A stretch of 64,000 bases of DNA, taken from assembly GCA_910585465.1 (NCBI GenBank), contig CAJUEW010000003.1, forward strand, positions 62,001 through 126,000, in the 5' to 3' direction. The first letter of the stretch is position 1. Every line of letters begins with the position of its first letter. Shown here piece by piece: positions 1 to 9,117 of this stretch. Position numbers and translations under genes: made by a program. Below the pieces are notes generated by a model. The model ran no database searches. It was given only the letters and a program-made list of their open reading frames with translations, and was not told where the DNA came from. This stretch comes from an uncultured Lachnospiraceae bacterium. GTDB taxonomy: Bacteria; Bacillota; Clostridia; Lachnospirales; Lachnospiraceae.

Positions 1-86
1 ACCAGGAGCTGGTTAGTGCGGAATTTACCTTTGGAGATGGATTTACTGAAACAATGGAGCTGGAGGAGGACAGCTTTGAGGAATAG
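1..86 (+). CDS. 3' end of an unidentified gene
   Basis: An open frame (codons starting at base 3) enters from the left edge and stops at TAG 84-86. The visible 27 residues are acidic and end in a run of Glu/Asp. This is too little to name a family. It ends 9 bases before the DUF4349 lipoprotein gene, so the two probably form an operon. Confidence 0.6.
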   Translation, partial: QELVSAEFTFGDGFTETMELEEDSFEE

Positions 87-95
87 GAGGAAGAT

Positions 96-1037
96 ATGAA
101 AAAGATATATGCGGCGGTTATATTGGGAGTATTGCTGCTGGCTGTCGGCTGCGGAAGGTCTTTAAATGAGCTGGATGCCTATGAGGAGATTGCGGAGGAT
201 ACTGTAGCGGAGTCGGCAGATACTTATGAGAGCGAAAAGAGCGCCGGTTCGATCACTTCAGACAGCGGTATCGAGGCTGTGGATCAGACCGGACGGAAGC
301 TGATTAAGACCGTCTATCTGTCCATGCAGACAAAGGAATTTGATGCTGTATTAGAGGGGCTTTCAGCAAAGGTCCGGGAAACAGGAGGATATACGGAAAG
401 CTCATCTGTTTCCGGAAACAGCTATTATTATGACAGTACAAGAAACGCGCATTTTACAATCCGTGTGCCGTCCCAGCGGCTGGATGAGTTCATTGACATA
501 GTCAGCGGTCTTGGAAATGTGACACAGAAAAGTGAAAGTGTGGAAGATGTGACTCTCCAATATGTGGATACCGAGGGACGAAAGAAAACCCTGGAGACTG
601 AGCAGGAACGTCTGATACAGCTTCTTGAGCAGGCAGAAAATATGGAGGATCTGCTGGCGATCGAGAGTAAGCTTTCTGACGTCCGATATGAACTGGAGAA
701 TTATGGAAGCCAGCTTAGACTTCTGGACAACCAGATTGACTACAGTACTGTGAATGTGGAAATTACGGAAGTGGAGCGGGTAGCTGAGGTAAAAGACAGA
801 ACCTTCTTTGGGGAAATTTCGGAGCGTTTTGGAAACAGCCTGTATATGGTGGGCAGAGGCATCCGGGGCTTTTTGATTGGTTTTATCGGTTCTCTTCCGG
901 TTCTGGCAGTATGGGCAGTGATCATTGGAGGGGCTGCGGTACTGATCAGGAGAGTGGTAAAAGGAAGGAAAAAACAGGGAAAAGCGTTAGAGCAGACGAA
1001 AACGCAGGAGGATTTATCGGGGCTCCCGAAGCCATAG
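96..1037 (+). CDS. DUF4349 domain lipoprotein, membrane anchored
   Basis: The start follows an AGGAGG site. The protein begins with a Lys-Lys lipoprotein signal whose lipobox ends at Cys19 (AVGC). The first ~60 residues after it are an acidic Ser/Thr/Glu-rich linker. Residues ~65-230 match the DUF4349 pattern: a beta-rich N-terminal half, then a coiled-coil stretch (about 165-215) and a second strand pair. A single membrane helix (about 255-285) and a basic tail follow. The family is widespread in Firmicutes and often sits near anti-sigma genes, but its biochemical role is unknown. Expected to face the cell exterior with both ends membrane associated. Family assignment is strong; no function can be claimed. 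Confidence 0.85.
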   Translation: MKKIYAAVILGVLLLAVGCGRSLNELDAYEEIAEDTVAESADTYESEKSAGSITSDSGIEAVDQTGRKLIKTVYLSMQTKEFDAVLEGLSAKVRETGGYTESSSVSGNSYYYDSTRNAHFTIRVPSQRLDEFIDIVSGLGNVTQKSESVEDVTLQYVDTEGRKKTLETEQERLIQLLEQAENMEDLLAIESKLSDVRYELENYGSQLRLLDNQIDYSTVNVEITEVERVAEVKDRTFFGEISERFGNSLYMVGRGIRGFLIGFIGSLPVLAVWAVIIGGAAVLIRRVVKGRKKQGKALEQTKTQEDLSGLPKP

Positions 1038-1136
1038 AAATAAAATCGACAGATACAGCATTTCCGATTAAGCAGATTAGTAAAATGGCAGTCGTGGATA
1101 CGATCAAACTGTAACAATCACTTAATAAGCGGCAGT

Positions 1137-1182
1137 TTTCAAAGGCTGGCCTGCTGAAAACTCAGCAGGCCGGCCTTTGAAA
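1137..1182. terminator. long hairpin between convergent genes
   Basis: A 21-bp stem (one G-T pair) with an AAAC loop lies between the DUF4349 gene and the oppositely oriented HPr-like gene. Neither side has a strong T run, so it may be a bidirectional terminator of moderate strength or a mobile palindromic element. Confidence 0.6.
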
Positions 1183-1267
1183 GTTTATCTTACAGAAAAG
1201 TAAGAGGACAGTCATTTGGAAATAAGAATAGTTCCATAAATTGATTGGGGCAAAAAGCGTTTTCGGT

Positions 1268-1501
1268 TTATGCAAATGTACGGAACTGATTTTCAATTTC
1301 CACAGCTCTGTTTTCCGGGCAGTCTGTAAGGAAGATGGATGCACTGTCCAGCGGAAGTGCCATAAGAATGGCAAAAACGGAACGGACATCCGCTGTAAAA
1401 TCCTTCTGTCGAATCTGGCCGTACAGATGGTTTTTTTTCACCATCTTTCTGAAATTTCTCAGTTCAGCAATGTTCTTAATTTTTACAGAATAATTTTTCA
1501 T
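1268..1501 (-). CDS. small HPr-like domain protein
   Basis: A 77-residue protein preceded on the minus strand by an AGAGGAG site 8 bases before ATG. Its pattern (short strand, helix, strand, then a DVRSVFAILMAL segment followed by Leu-Asp-Ser) resembles HPr-like proteins of Clostridia, in which the conserved segment corresponds to the HPr Ser46 region. The N-terminal segment where HPr carries its phosphorylatable His (GLHARP) has no His, so it is unlikely to be a PTS phosphocarrier. It is divergent from the AraC gene, with a palindromic operator between them. Role unknown; a regulatory or vestigial HPr fold is an inference. Confidence 0.6.
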   Translation of the reverse strand: MKNYSVKIKNIAELRNFRKMVKKNHLYGQIRQKDFTADVRSVFAILMALPLDSASIFLTDCPENRAVEIENQFRTFA

Positions 1502-1580
1502 AAGAAGGCTCCTCTCTTAAAAATTTGGTACCAGGATTTACAGTTATTTTTCTTTTTTGTATAATATGATTATATAGAAA

Positions 1581-1659
1581 ATATTGCGGAGAAAAAACAT
1601 AAATTCCGCCAATATTTGTAATAATACCGCCAATTACAAAATATAGTTGGCGGTATAAT
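1581..1659 (+). promoter_or_regulatory. paired inverted repeats and -10 box before araC-type gene
   Basis: A perfect 10-bp inverted repeat, ATACCGCCAA (1624-1633) and TTGGCGGTAT (1647-1656), lies just upstream of the AraC gene. A second imperfect pair, ATATTGCGGA (1581-1590) and TCCGCCAATAT (1604-1614), precedes it. The right arm of the first pair runs into TATAAT at 1654-1659, so a bound regulator would cover the -10 box. This suggests autoregulation; the binding protein is inferred. Confidence 0.6.
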
Positions 1660-1676
1660 AATAAGGGGGATGCAGC

Positions 1677-2573
1677 ATGTTTGTTGACAAGCTCGTGGTA
1701 AAGGATAATCTGGAGGAAATTCTCGGCCATTCGTCCAAGCCGTTTCCTCATACATCTTATTATGTAGAGCCGGAAAAATTTCCGGGGGGATATATTCCAT
1801 GGCACTGGCACCGGGATGTGGAGGTTATGTATATCGTCCAGGGAAAGCTGAAGCTTACGACAAACCTGGGAGAATATATACTGGAAGCAGGGGAAGCCGT
1901 ATTTCTTAATTCTAATGTCCTGCATTTACAGATGCCGGAAAAAGGGGACAGGGTAATTACCCTGAACCAAGTATTTGATGCGTCTTTGATTTCCGGCCAG
2001 TACCGGAGCGTTTTTGAACAAAAATATGTGAAGCCGCTTCTGTCCTGCCGGGAGATTGATGCTATGGTGTTCCGGCCTTCGGATGTGCGGCAGCGTAAAA
2101 TCATTGATTTTATCAGAAGGTCCCAGGATACTGCGGATGAGCAGGCATACGGCTATGAGCTTCTGGTGCGGAATGAACTGTCCGTTGTATGGCTTCTTAT
2201 CTGCCAGGAGGCAGAGGAAAAGCTGGAGCAGAAAAAGGTTGTTAAAAATACGGGGGAAGAACGGCTGAAAGATATGATGCTGTATATACAGGAGCATTAT
2301 ATGGATAAGCTTCTGCTGAAGGACATTGCATATGCCGCCAATATCAGCGAGCGGGAAGCTCTGCGCTCTTTTAAAAAGCATCTGAACACGACTCCGTTTA
2401 CCTACTTGTCAGAATATCGTATCCGAATGGCAGCTGTAAAGCTGAAGGAAACAGACATATCTGTTTCTGATATTGCATATGACTGCGGATTCAGCTCCGT
2501 CAGTTATTTTGGAAAAATATTCCGGGAGACAATGGGGTGCACTGCTCTGGAATATCGAAGAGGCATAATTTGA
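1677..2573 (+). CDS. AraC family transcriptional regulator with cupin sensor
   Basis: 298 residues, ATG after an AAGGGGG site. Residues ~35-105 form an AraC_binding cupin (HWHRDVEVMY near residue 43 is the typical opening). Residues ~195-298 hold the two helix-turn-helix motifs of the AraC C-terminus, ending in the usual DIAYDCGFSSVSYFGKIFRE signature. Such proteins sense small carbohydrates or metabolites and activate neighbouring genes. The gene follows a palindromic operator and precedes the GH13-like gene by 79 bases, which has its own promoter, so that gene is the likely target. Ligand unknown. Confidence 0.92.
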   Translation: MFVDKLVVKDNLEEILGHSSKPFPHTSYYVEPEKFPGGYIPWHWHRDVEVMYIVQGKLKLTTNLGEYILEAGEAVFLNSNVLHLQMPEKGDRVITLNQVFDASLISGQYRSVFEQKYVKPLLSCREIDAMVFRPSDVRQRKIIDFIRRSQDTADEQAYGYELLVRNELSVVWLLICQEAEEKLEQKKVVKNTGEERLKDMMLYIQEHYMDKLLLKDIAYAANISEREALRSFKKHLNTTPFTYLSEYRIRMAAVKLKETDISVSDIAYDCGFSSVSYFGKIFRETMGCTALEYRRGII

Positions 2574-2602
2574 TTGCCAATAAAACATCCGGATGGTATA
2601 AT
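2574..2602 (+). promoter_or_regulatory. sigma-A-type promoter for the GH13-like gene
   Basis: TTGCCA (2574-2579), 17-base spacer, TATAAT (2597-2602). The -35 box abuts the araC-type stop codon and resembles one half-site of the upstream CCGCCAAT repeats. Confidence 0.55.
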
Positions 2603-2652
2603 AATTATAATTGGGTTAAGTATCGATTACTGAAGGGAAAAGGATAAATAAT

Positions 2653-4500
2653 ATGTTGGATTATCGCATCAGAGCCGGAGAACCGGCTTTTCTGGGAGTG
2701 ACTAGGCATGGAAAAGACATCAATTTTGCGGTAGTAGTCCGTGATGGAAAAACATGCAGCTTAATTTTGTATCCGAAGGGTTCACAGGAAATTGCGGCAG
2801 AGATTCCCTTTACGGAGGAGATGCAGTTCGGTGACATTTACGCCATGCAGATTCATCAGTTTCCCATAGATGAATATGAATATAATTATCGGATTGACAA
2901 AACTGTGACATTAGATCCTTATGCCAGGGTTGTCCGCGGCAGAGAGATCTGGGGCGCCAACAGGGAAAGCGTACATGCAGTCCGGGCGGGTATATCCTTT
3001 GAAAAGTTTTCCTGGCAGGGGGACAGGTCTCTTAAGCTTCCTTATGAGGAATGTGTGATGTATGTAACTCATCCAAGAGGCTTTACCATGTCTCCCTCTT
3101 CAAAGGTACGGCACCCGGGAACTTTTGCCGGTATCAGGGAGAAAATTCCGTATTTGAAAAGGATGGGGATCACTCAGCTGGAGCTGATGCCGGTTTATGA
3201 GTTTGAAGAAACAGGGGAGGATGCACCTTCTAAAAAACATATGCCCATCTGTCGGAGCAATATGAAAAAAATCAATTACTGGGGCTATGGGGATGCATGC
3301 TTTTTTGCGCCGAAAGCCGCCTACAGCGCAACGGGGAATCCGGTCCGGGAAATGAAGGAGCTTGTCAGAGACCTGCATAAAAACGGCATTGAGCTGATTC
3401 TGGAATTTTATTTTCCAATGCGGACCAATCCGAATCTGATTTTGGACTGTGTCAGATACTGGGTGTCAGAATATCATATTGACGGGGTGCATGTGAACAG
3501 CAGCGGGACGCCTTTAACAGCGCTGGCCTTAGATCCTCATCTTTCGGAAACAAAGGTACTGAGTGAATTTTTCCCGATGGATCAGATTTATGAGCAGGAT
3601 TATATACCGGGATTTAGAAAACTGGCAGAATATAATGATAACTTTCTGGTACAGGCCAGGCGTTTTCTGAAGGGAGACGAGGACATGCTCTGGAAGCTTA
3701 CAGAGTGTCTGCGCAGCAATCCCCCACAGTCTGCAGTAGTGAACTATATGGCCAACCATAATGGTTTTACCCTGCTGGATGCGGTTTCCTATGATGTAAA
3801 GCATAATGAAGAGAACGGGGAAGATAATCGGGATGGGGCCAGTCATAACTACAGTTCTAATTATGGGGAGGAGGGCCCTGCGTCCAGCCGCGGGCTGGAG
3901 CGTCTGCGCAGAAGACAGGTGCGCAATGCTTTCCTTCTGGTAATACTCTCCCAGGGGGTGCCGGTGATTTACGGCGGAGACGAGATGGGAAATTCCCAGA
4001 ACGGTAATAATAATGTCTACTGCCAGGATAATGAGACAGCCTGGATTCAGTGGAGCAGAAAAAAAGCGGATCAGAGGCTGCAGCAATTTGTAAGGGAGGC
4101 TGTGGCTTTTCGGAAAAGCTGTCCTGCCTTCGGGCGCAGGAACGCATATACAATGAGGGATTATCTGTCCAAAGGGATGCCGGATTTATCCTATCATGGG
4201 GAAAAGGCATGGTATGGGGAATTTGAAAGCTATAACCGGCAGGTAGGCATTCTGTACGCAGGCTGCTATACGGGAGGCGAAACCTGCTATGTACTATATA
4301 ATATGCATATGACTGAGCATGAGCTGGCACTTCCCACACTTCCTTCCGGGCAGAAGTGGTATGTGACGGCAGACAGCGGACGGGAGACAGATGTATTTTA
4401 CCGGGAGGGAGAGGAGCCTCTTCTTGAGAATCAGAAGATGACTGTGGTTCCTCCAAGGACAATTATGATACTGGCAGGTAAAAAAAATGAGGCTGATTAA
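2653..4500 (+). CDS. GH13 (isoamylase/GlgX-like) protein with degenerate active site
   Basis: 615 residues. An N-terminal CBM48-like beta domain (about 1-125) is followed by a (beta/alpha)8 domain with clear glycogen-debranching homology (WVSEYHIDG, KHNEENGEDNRDG, VIYGGDEMGNSQNG) and a C-terminal beta domain. The GH13 nucleophile motif DGFRFD reads DGVHVN here, so the nucleophile is Asn282 and the preceding Arg is His280. The HDGF motif carrying the third acidic residue reads HNGF (Asn370). Only the position of the general acid (Glu305, SEFF) still holds Glu. A classical debranching reaction is therefore not expected. It may be a carbohydrate-binding or regulatory pseudoenzyme. The last codons overlap the DUF5662 gene by 14 bases, so both are co-translated. 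Confidence 0.85.
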   Translation: MLDYRIRAGEPAFLGVTRHGKDINFAVVVRDGKTCSLILYPKGSQEIAAEIPFTEEMQFGDIYAMQIHQFPIDEYEYNYRIDKTVTLDPYARVVRGREIWGANRESVHAVRAGISFEKFSWQGDRSLKLPYEECVMYVTHPRGFTMSPSSKVRHPGTFAGIREKIPYLKRMGITQLELMPVYEFEETGEDAPSKKHMPICRSNMKKINYWGYGDACFFAPKAAYSATGNPVREMKELVRDLHKNGIELILEFYFPMRTNPNLILDCVRYWVSEYHIDGVHVNSSGTPLTALALDPHLSETKVLSEFFPMDQIYEQDYIPGFRKLAEYNDNFLVQARRFLKGDEDMLWKLTECLRSNPPQSAVVNYMANHNGFTLLDAVSYDVKHNEENGEDNRDGASHNYSSNYGEEGPASSRGLERLRRRQVRNAFLLVILSQGVPVIYGGDEMGNSQNGNNNVYCQDNETAWIQWSRKKADQRLQQFVREAVAFRKSCPAFGRRNAYTMRDYLSKGMPDLSYHGEKAWYGEFESYNRQVGILYAGCYTGGETCYVLYNMHMTEHELALPTLPSGQKWYVTADSGRETDVFYREGEEPLLENQKMTVVPPRTIMILAGKKNEAD

Positions 4501-5089
4501 TATTTGGAAACATTTTTATACAATCACGGAACATAAGATAATAGTTGCAAAGCATTGCTTCAGAGTAGGCATGTATTGGCAGGGGCTGACTCATGACCTG
4601 TCGAAATATTCTCCTTCCGAGTTTTGGCAGGGCTGCAGGTATTATCAGGGCTTTCAAAGTCCGAACAATGCGGAAAGAGAGGCAAAGGGCTATTCTTCCG
4701 CATGGCTTCATCATAAGGGGCGGAACAAGCATCATTACGAATACTGGATTGACTACAGCCTTAAGCCTGTAAAATGCATGGCCGGCATGAAGATGCCTTT
4801 AAAATATGTAAATGAGATGATCATGGACCGGATTGCGGCGTCTAAGGTGTATGAAGGAAAGGCATATACACAGCATTCTCCCCTTGCTTATTATGAAAAA
4901 GGAAAAGATGCGTATATGATTCATAAGGATACACGGGCGCTTCTTGAGTATATTCTTCATATGCTGGACGAGAAGGGGGAGGAAAAGACATTTGCCTATA
5001 TAAAAAGGTATATGGTAGGGAGAAAAAAGTATCCCCGGATTCCTGGAGATGGAAAAAAATGTTTTTTTAAAAATAAAGAAGGGTTTTGA
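4487..5089 (+). CDS. DUF5662 family protein
   Basis: 200 residues. It matches the conserved DUF5662 layout: an N-terminal helix with HKIIVAKHC, the HDLSKYSPSEF segment, a HHKGRNKHHYEYW segment and a long helical end. The repeated His/Asp residues (THDLSKY, HHKGRNKHH) suggest a metal-binding HD-like fold, but no reaction has been assigned to the family as far as I know. It overlaps the GH13-like gene, so expression is linked to that gene. The C-terminus is Lys-rich. Confidence 0.8.
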   Translation: MRLINIWKHFYTITEHKIIVAKHCFRVGMYWQGLTHDLSKYSPSEFWQGCRYYQGFQSPNNAEREAKGYSSAWLHHKGRNKHHYEYWIDYSLKPVKCMAGMKMPLKYVNEMIMDRIAASKVYEGKAYTQHSPLAYYEKGKDAYMIHKDTRALLEYILHMLDEKGEEKTFAYIKRYMVGRKKYPRIPGDGKKCFFKNKEGF

Positions 5090-5155
5090 GACTTTACGCA
5101 GTATATTTAATTATAGAAGGAGATTTTCAAAGCTGTCGTCGAAGGAGGGGATGGG

Positions 5156-6163
5156 ATGACGATTCGGGAAAGCGCAGAAGAATGGGAACAGCAGTTTTTG
5201 AGTCCTTATGCGGCGCTGAGCCGGGATTCCAGGGGAAGAGACAGAGAAGAGCCCCCTTGTGATATCCGGCCGGTTTACCAGAGGGACAGGGACCGCATTC
5301 TGCACTGTAAGGCGTTCCGGAGACTGAAACATAAGACACAGGTATTTTTGACCCCGAAAGGAGATCATTACCGGACCCGACTGACACATACTCTGGAGGT
5401 GGCCCAGAACGCCAGAACAATCGCCCGGGCGCTCCGGCTTAACGAGGATTTGACAGAAGCGGCTGCACTTGGACATGATCTTGGACACACTCCTTTTGGA
5501 CATGCCGGAGAACGGGCTCTGAGCCGTGTATGCAGTGAAGGCTTCACCCATTATGAGCAGAGCGTCCGGATTGTGGAAAAGCTGGAAAAGGGCGGAAGGG
5601 GGCTGAATCTTACCTGGGAGGTCAGAGACGGAATAAGGAATCACCAGATGTCAGGCAAGCCGGCGACGCTGGAGGGAAAGATTGTCCGCTATTCGGATAA
5701 AATTGCCTATATTAATCATGATGTGGACGATGCCATAAGAGGAGGCGTTATCAGGGAAGAGGAGCTTCCAAGCGTATATACGGATATTCTCGGACATTCT
5801 ACAAGAGAACGACTGAATACTCTGATTCATGATATTGTGGAACAAAGTCAGGGAAAACCGGATATCCGAATGTCGGAGGATGTAGAGTTTGCATTTAAAG
5901 GGATGCGCAAATATATGTTTGACAATGTATATACAAATCCCAAGGCCAAGGGAGAGGAACAGAAGGCCGAAAATATCGTAAGGGAGCTGTTTTATTATTA
6001 TATGGAACATCCGGAGCTGCTCCCGAATGAATACATAGAGCGCATGTGGCAGTCCGGAGAGACACAGGAGCGAAGCGTCTGCGACTATATATCCGGGATG
6101 ACGGATCAGTATGCCATTGCAAAATTTCAGGAGTTCTTTATCCCGGACGCCTGGAGATATTAG
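5156..6163 (+). CDS. dgt: deoxyguanosinetriphosphate triphosphohydrolase-like HD protein
   Basis: 335 residues. The HD phosphohydrolase motifs are intact: His in RTRLTHTLEVAQ, the HD pair in GHDLGHTPFGHAGE and a later Asp in YSDKIAYINHD. This is the dGTPase/SAMHD1-like family that removes triphosphate from dNTPs and adjusts the nucleotide pool. The start follows a GGAGGGG site; an ATG five bases earlier runs straight into a stop. It heads the dgt-dnaG-rpoD block, a conserved arrangement in Clostridia that ties dNTP control to replication priming. Actual substrate range is not predictable from sequence. Confidence 0.9.
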   Translation: MTIRESAEEWEQQFLSPYAALSRDSRGRDREEPPCDIRPVYQRDRDRILHCKAFRRLKHKTQVFLTPKGDHYRTRLTHTLEVAQNARTIARALRLNEDLTEAAALGHDLGHTPFGHAGERALSRVCSEGFTHYEQSVRIVEKLEKGGRGLNLTWEVRDGIRNHQMSGKPATLEGKIVRYSDKIAYINHDVDDAIRGGVIREEELPSVYTDILGHSTRERLNTLIHDIVEQSQGKPDIRMSEDVEFAFKGMRKYMFDNVYTNPKAKGEEQKAENIVRELFYYYMEHPELLPNEYIERMWQSGETQERSVCDYISGMTDQYAIAKFQEFFIPDAWRY

Positions 6164-6193
6164 TGTAGCATTCAAACAGGAATCAGGTGTTAT

Positions 6194-7963
6194 ATGAAAT
6201 ATTATTCACAGGAACTTGTGGAAGAAATCCGTTCCAGGAGCGACATTGTGGACGTCATATCGGGCTATATAAGACTGCAGCGAAAGGGCAGCAATTATGT
6301 AGGCGTATGTCCGTTCCATAATGATCGGAATCCCTCCATGTCGGTCAACCAGCCCCGGCAGATCTATCACTGTTTTAGCTGCGGAGCCGGAGGGGATGTC
6401 TTTAAATTTGTTATGGACTATGAAGGACTGACCTTTCCGGAGGCTATGAGAACGCTGGCAGACCGGGCCGGGGTGGAGCTGCCCCGGCAGGAGTATTCAG
6501 AAGAAGCTAAACAGCAGGCAGATTTGAAGGCTCAGATACTGGAGCTGAACAGACTGGCGGCAAAATATTATTATTATATGCTTCGCCAGCCTGCCGGAAA
6601 ACAGGGATGGGATTATCTGACAGGCAGAAGCTTAAGTGCTGATACAATCAAACGCTTCGGGCTTGGCTATGCCAGCAAATACAGCAATGATCTGTACCAA
6701 TATTTGAAGAGTAAAGGATATTCGGACCAGCTTCTAAAAGAATCCGGACTGATGCAGGCAGATGAAAAACGCGGAATGTATGACAAGTTCTGGAACCGGG
6801 TAATTTTTCCTATTATGGATGCCAACAGCCGGGTGATCGGTTTTGGAGGGCGCGTCATGGGAGACGGGAAGCCCAAGTATCTTAATTCGCCGGAAACGAG
6901 AGTATTTGATAAAAGCCGTAATCTATATGGATTAAATTTTGCAAGGAGGAGCCGGAAGCCCAATATGATTCTGTGTGAAGGCTATATGGACGTGATTGCC
7001 ATGCACCAGGCAGGATTTACTCAGGCAGTTGCATCACTGGGAACAGCATTTACCCAGCAGCAGTCTGTGATTCTGAAGCGGTATACAAATGAGGTAATCC
7101 TGACCTATGACAGTGATGAGGCCGGAGTAAGGGCCGCTATGAGGGCTATTCCGATCCTGAAGGAAGCAGGTCTGACTGCCCGGATTCTCCGTATGGAGCC
7201 ATATAAGGACCCGGACGAGTTTATCAAAGCAGAGGGGGCGGAAGAATTCCAGAAACGGATGGAACAGGCAGAAAGCAGCTTTTTCTTTGAGCTTAGGATA
7301 CTGGAGCGCCAGTATGATTTCAGGGAACCGGAAAGCAAGACGGCATTTTTCAGAGAAGTGTCCCGAAAGCTGCTGGAATTTGAGGCGGGGATTGAGCGCA
7401 ATAATTATATAGAAGCAGTGGCGGATAAATATCATCTTACATATGATCAGCTTTTTAAAATGGTCAGCCAGACCGGAAAGAAGCTGGGAGATATCCAAAA
7501 GGTTCATAAGCCGGCGCCCCTGGCGAAGCAGCGCAGAAAAAAAGCAGAGGATGGGAGTCTGCGTTCTCAGAGGCTTCTGATTGCGTGGATGAGTTCGGAC
7601 GAGAAACTGTTTGCGAATATTGTACGTTATGTGGAACCGGAGGAATTTACGGATCCTATCTGCCGGAAGGCGGCAGAGCTTCTGATGGAGCAGTGGAAAG
7701 GCGGACGGCTGAACCCTGCATCCTTGTTTCAGTATTTTACTGATGAAGAAGAACAGAAAAAGGTGTCGGCTATGTTCAGTGATACAATTCCTACGTTGTC
7801 CGGCCGGGAGGAGGAAAAGGCATTACAGGAAACTATCTTAAGAGTCAAGCAGAACAGCATTGCCTGGCAGACAGAGCACATGGAGCCGGGAGACATGGAA
7901 AAGCTTCAAAAAATCGTGCAAAAACGCCGGGAAATTGAGAAATTGCATATTTCTTTGGATTAA
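6194..7963 (+). CDS. dnaG: DNA primase DnaG
   Basis: 589 residues. The N-terminal CHC2 zinc finger is complete (Cys39, His42, Cys60, Cys63). The DnaG catalytic core follows, and the Toprim domain is visible from about residue 255 (LCEGYMDVIAMHQAG, then LTYDSDEAG with the metal-binding Asp pair). The C-terminal ~130 residues are the helicase-binding bundle. It makes RNA primers at the replication fork with the DnaB-type helicase. It lies 30 bases after dgt and just before rpoD, the classical macromolecular synthesis operon. Confidence 0.97.
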   Translation: MKYYSQELVEEIRSRSDIVDVISGYIRLQRKGSNYVGVCPFHNDRNPSMSVNQPRQIYHCFSCGAGGDVFKFVMDYEGLTFPEAMRTLADRAGVELPRQEYSEEAKQQADLKAQILELNRLAAKYYYYMLRQPAGKQGWDYLTGRSLSADTIKRFGLGYASKYSNDLYQYLKSKGYSDQLLKESGLMQADEKRGMYDKFWNRVIFPIMDANSRVIGFGGRVMGDGKPKYLNSPETRVFDKSRNLYGLNFARRSRKPNMILCEGYMDVIAMHQAGFTQAVASLGTAFTQQQSVILKRYTNEVILTYDSDEAGVRAAMRAIPILKEAGLTARILRMEPYKDPDEFIKAEGAEEFQKRMEQAESSFFFELRILERQYDFREPESKTAFFREVSRKLLEFEAGIERNNYIEAVADKYHLTYDQLFKMVSQTGKKLGDIQKVHKPAPLAKQRRKKAEDGSLRSQRLLIAWMSSDEKLFANIVRYVEPEEFTDPICRKAAELLMEQWKGGRLNPASLFQYFTDEEEQKKVSAMFSDTIPTLSGREEEKALQETILRVKQNSIAWQTEHMEPGDMEKLQKIVQKRREIEKLHISLD

Positions 7964-8000
7964 GGATAAAATATGAACAATTATGGAAGGAAGAACCAGT

Positions 8001-9104
8001 ATGGAAGAAAATGTAGTAAAATTCAGTGAGAAGTTAAAAGAACTGCTTGCTCTGGCGAAAAAGAAGAAAAATGTCCTGGAGTACCAGGAGATCAGCGACT
8101 TCTTTCATGATATGGAACTGGATGCGGAGCAGTTTGAAAAAATCCTGGATTTTCTGGAGCAAAATAATATTGATGTGCTCCGAATTACAGATGACGACGA
8201 TGACAGTAATATTATTCTGACCGATGAGGATGAGGTGGATGTGGAGCAGATTGACCTTTCTGTTCCGGATGGCGTGAGCATTGAAGACCCGGTCAGAATG
8301 TATCTGAAAGAGATAGGTAAGGTTCCGCTGTTAAATGCGGATGAAGAGATTGAGCTGGCAAAAAGAATGGAGCTGGGAGATGAGGAGGCGAAAAAACGTC
8401 TGGCAGAGGCAAACCTTCGCCTGGTTGTCAGTATTGCCAAACGTTATGTGGGGCGCGGCATGCTGTTTTTGGATCTCATTCAGGAAGGAAATCTGGGTCT
8501 GATTAAAGCGGTTGAAAAATTTGATTACCGCAAAGGCTACAAATTCAGTACGTATGCAACCTGGTGGATCCGTCAGGCAATTACGAGAGCGATTGCGGAT
8601 CAGGCACGTACGATTCGTATTCCGGTGCATATGGTGGAGACGATCAATAAGCTGATCCGGGTATCCAGACAGCTTTTGCAGGAGCTTGGAAGAGAGCCCC
8701 AGCCGGAGGAAATTGCGGAGGAGATGAATATGCCGGTAGAACGTGTGCGGGAGATTCTGAAGATCTCTCAGGAGCCGGTATCTCTGGAGACTCCAATCGG
8801 TGAAGAGGAAGACAGCCATTTGGGTGATTTTATTCAGGACGACAATGTTCCGGTGCCGGCAGAAGCAGCCGCCTTCACCCTTCTGAAGGAGCAGTTAGTA
8901 GAGGTTTTGGGTACACTGACAGAAAGAGAACAGAAGGTACTCCGCCTCCGTTTCGGACTGGACGACGGAAGGGCACGTACGTTGGAGGAGGTCGGTAAGG
9001 AATTCAATGTGACCCGTGAGCGTATCCGTCAGATTGAGGCAAAGGCGCTCAGAAAGCTTCGTCATCCGAGCCGGAGCCGTAAGCTGAAAGACTTCCTGGA
9101 TTAA
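8001..9104 (+). CDS. rpoD: RNA polymerase primary sigma factor (sigma-A)
   Basis: 367 residues from the chosen ATG at 8001, which has GGAAGGA 9 bases upstream; an in-frame ATG at 7983 would place that site inside the gene. Region 1.1 (about 1-70, acidic), region 1.2/2 (DPVRMYLKEIGKVPLL, then GMLFLDLIQEGNLGLIKAVEKFDY and the YATWWIRQAITRAI promoter-melting helix), region 3, and region 4 (the VTRERIRQIEAKALRKLRHP helix-turn-helix) are all present. It recognises the TTGACA/TATAAT promoters seen throughout this window. The gene follows dnaG closely. Confidence 0.96.
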   Translation: MEENVVKFSEKLKELLALAKKKKNVLEYQEISDFFHDMELDAEQFEKILDFLEQNNIDVLRITDDDDDSNIILTDEDEVDVEQIDLSVPDGVSIEDPVRMYLKEIGKVPLLNADEEIELAKRMELGDEEAKKRLAEANLRLVVSIAKRYVGRGMLFLDLIQEGNLGLIKAVEKFDYRKGYKFSTYATWWIRQAITRAIADQARTIRIPVHMVETINKLIRVSRQLLQELGREPQPEEIAEEMNMPVERVREILKISQEPVSLETPIGEEEDSHLGDFIQDDNVPVPAEAAAFTLLKEQLVEVLGTLTEREQKVLRLRFGLDDGRARTLEEVGKEFNVTRERIRQIEAKALRKLRHPSRSRKLKDFLD

Positions 9105-9117
9105 GAAAGGTTTTTCT

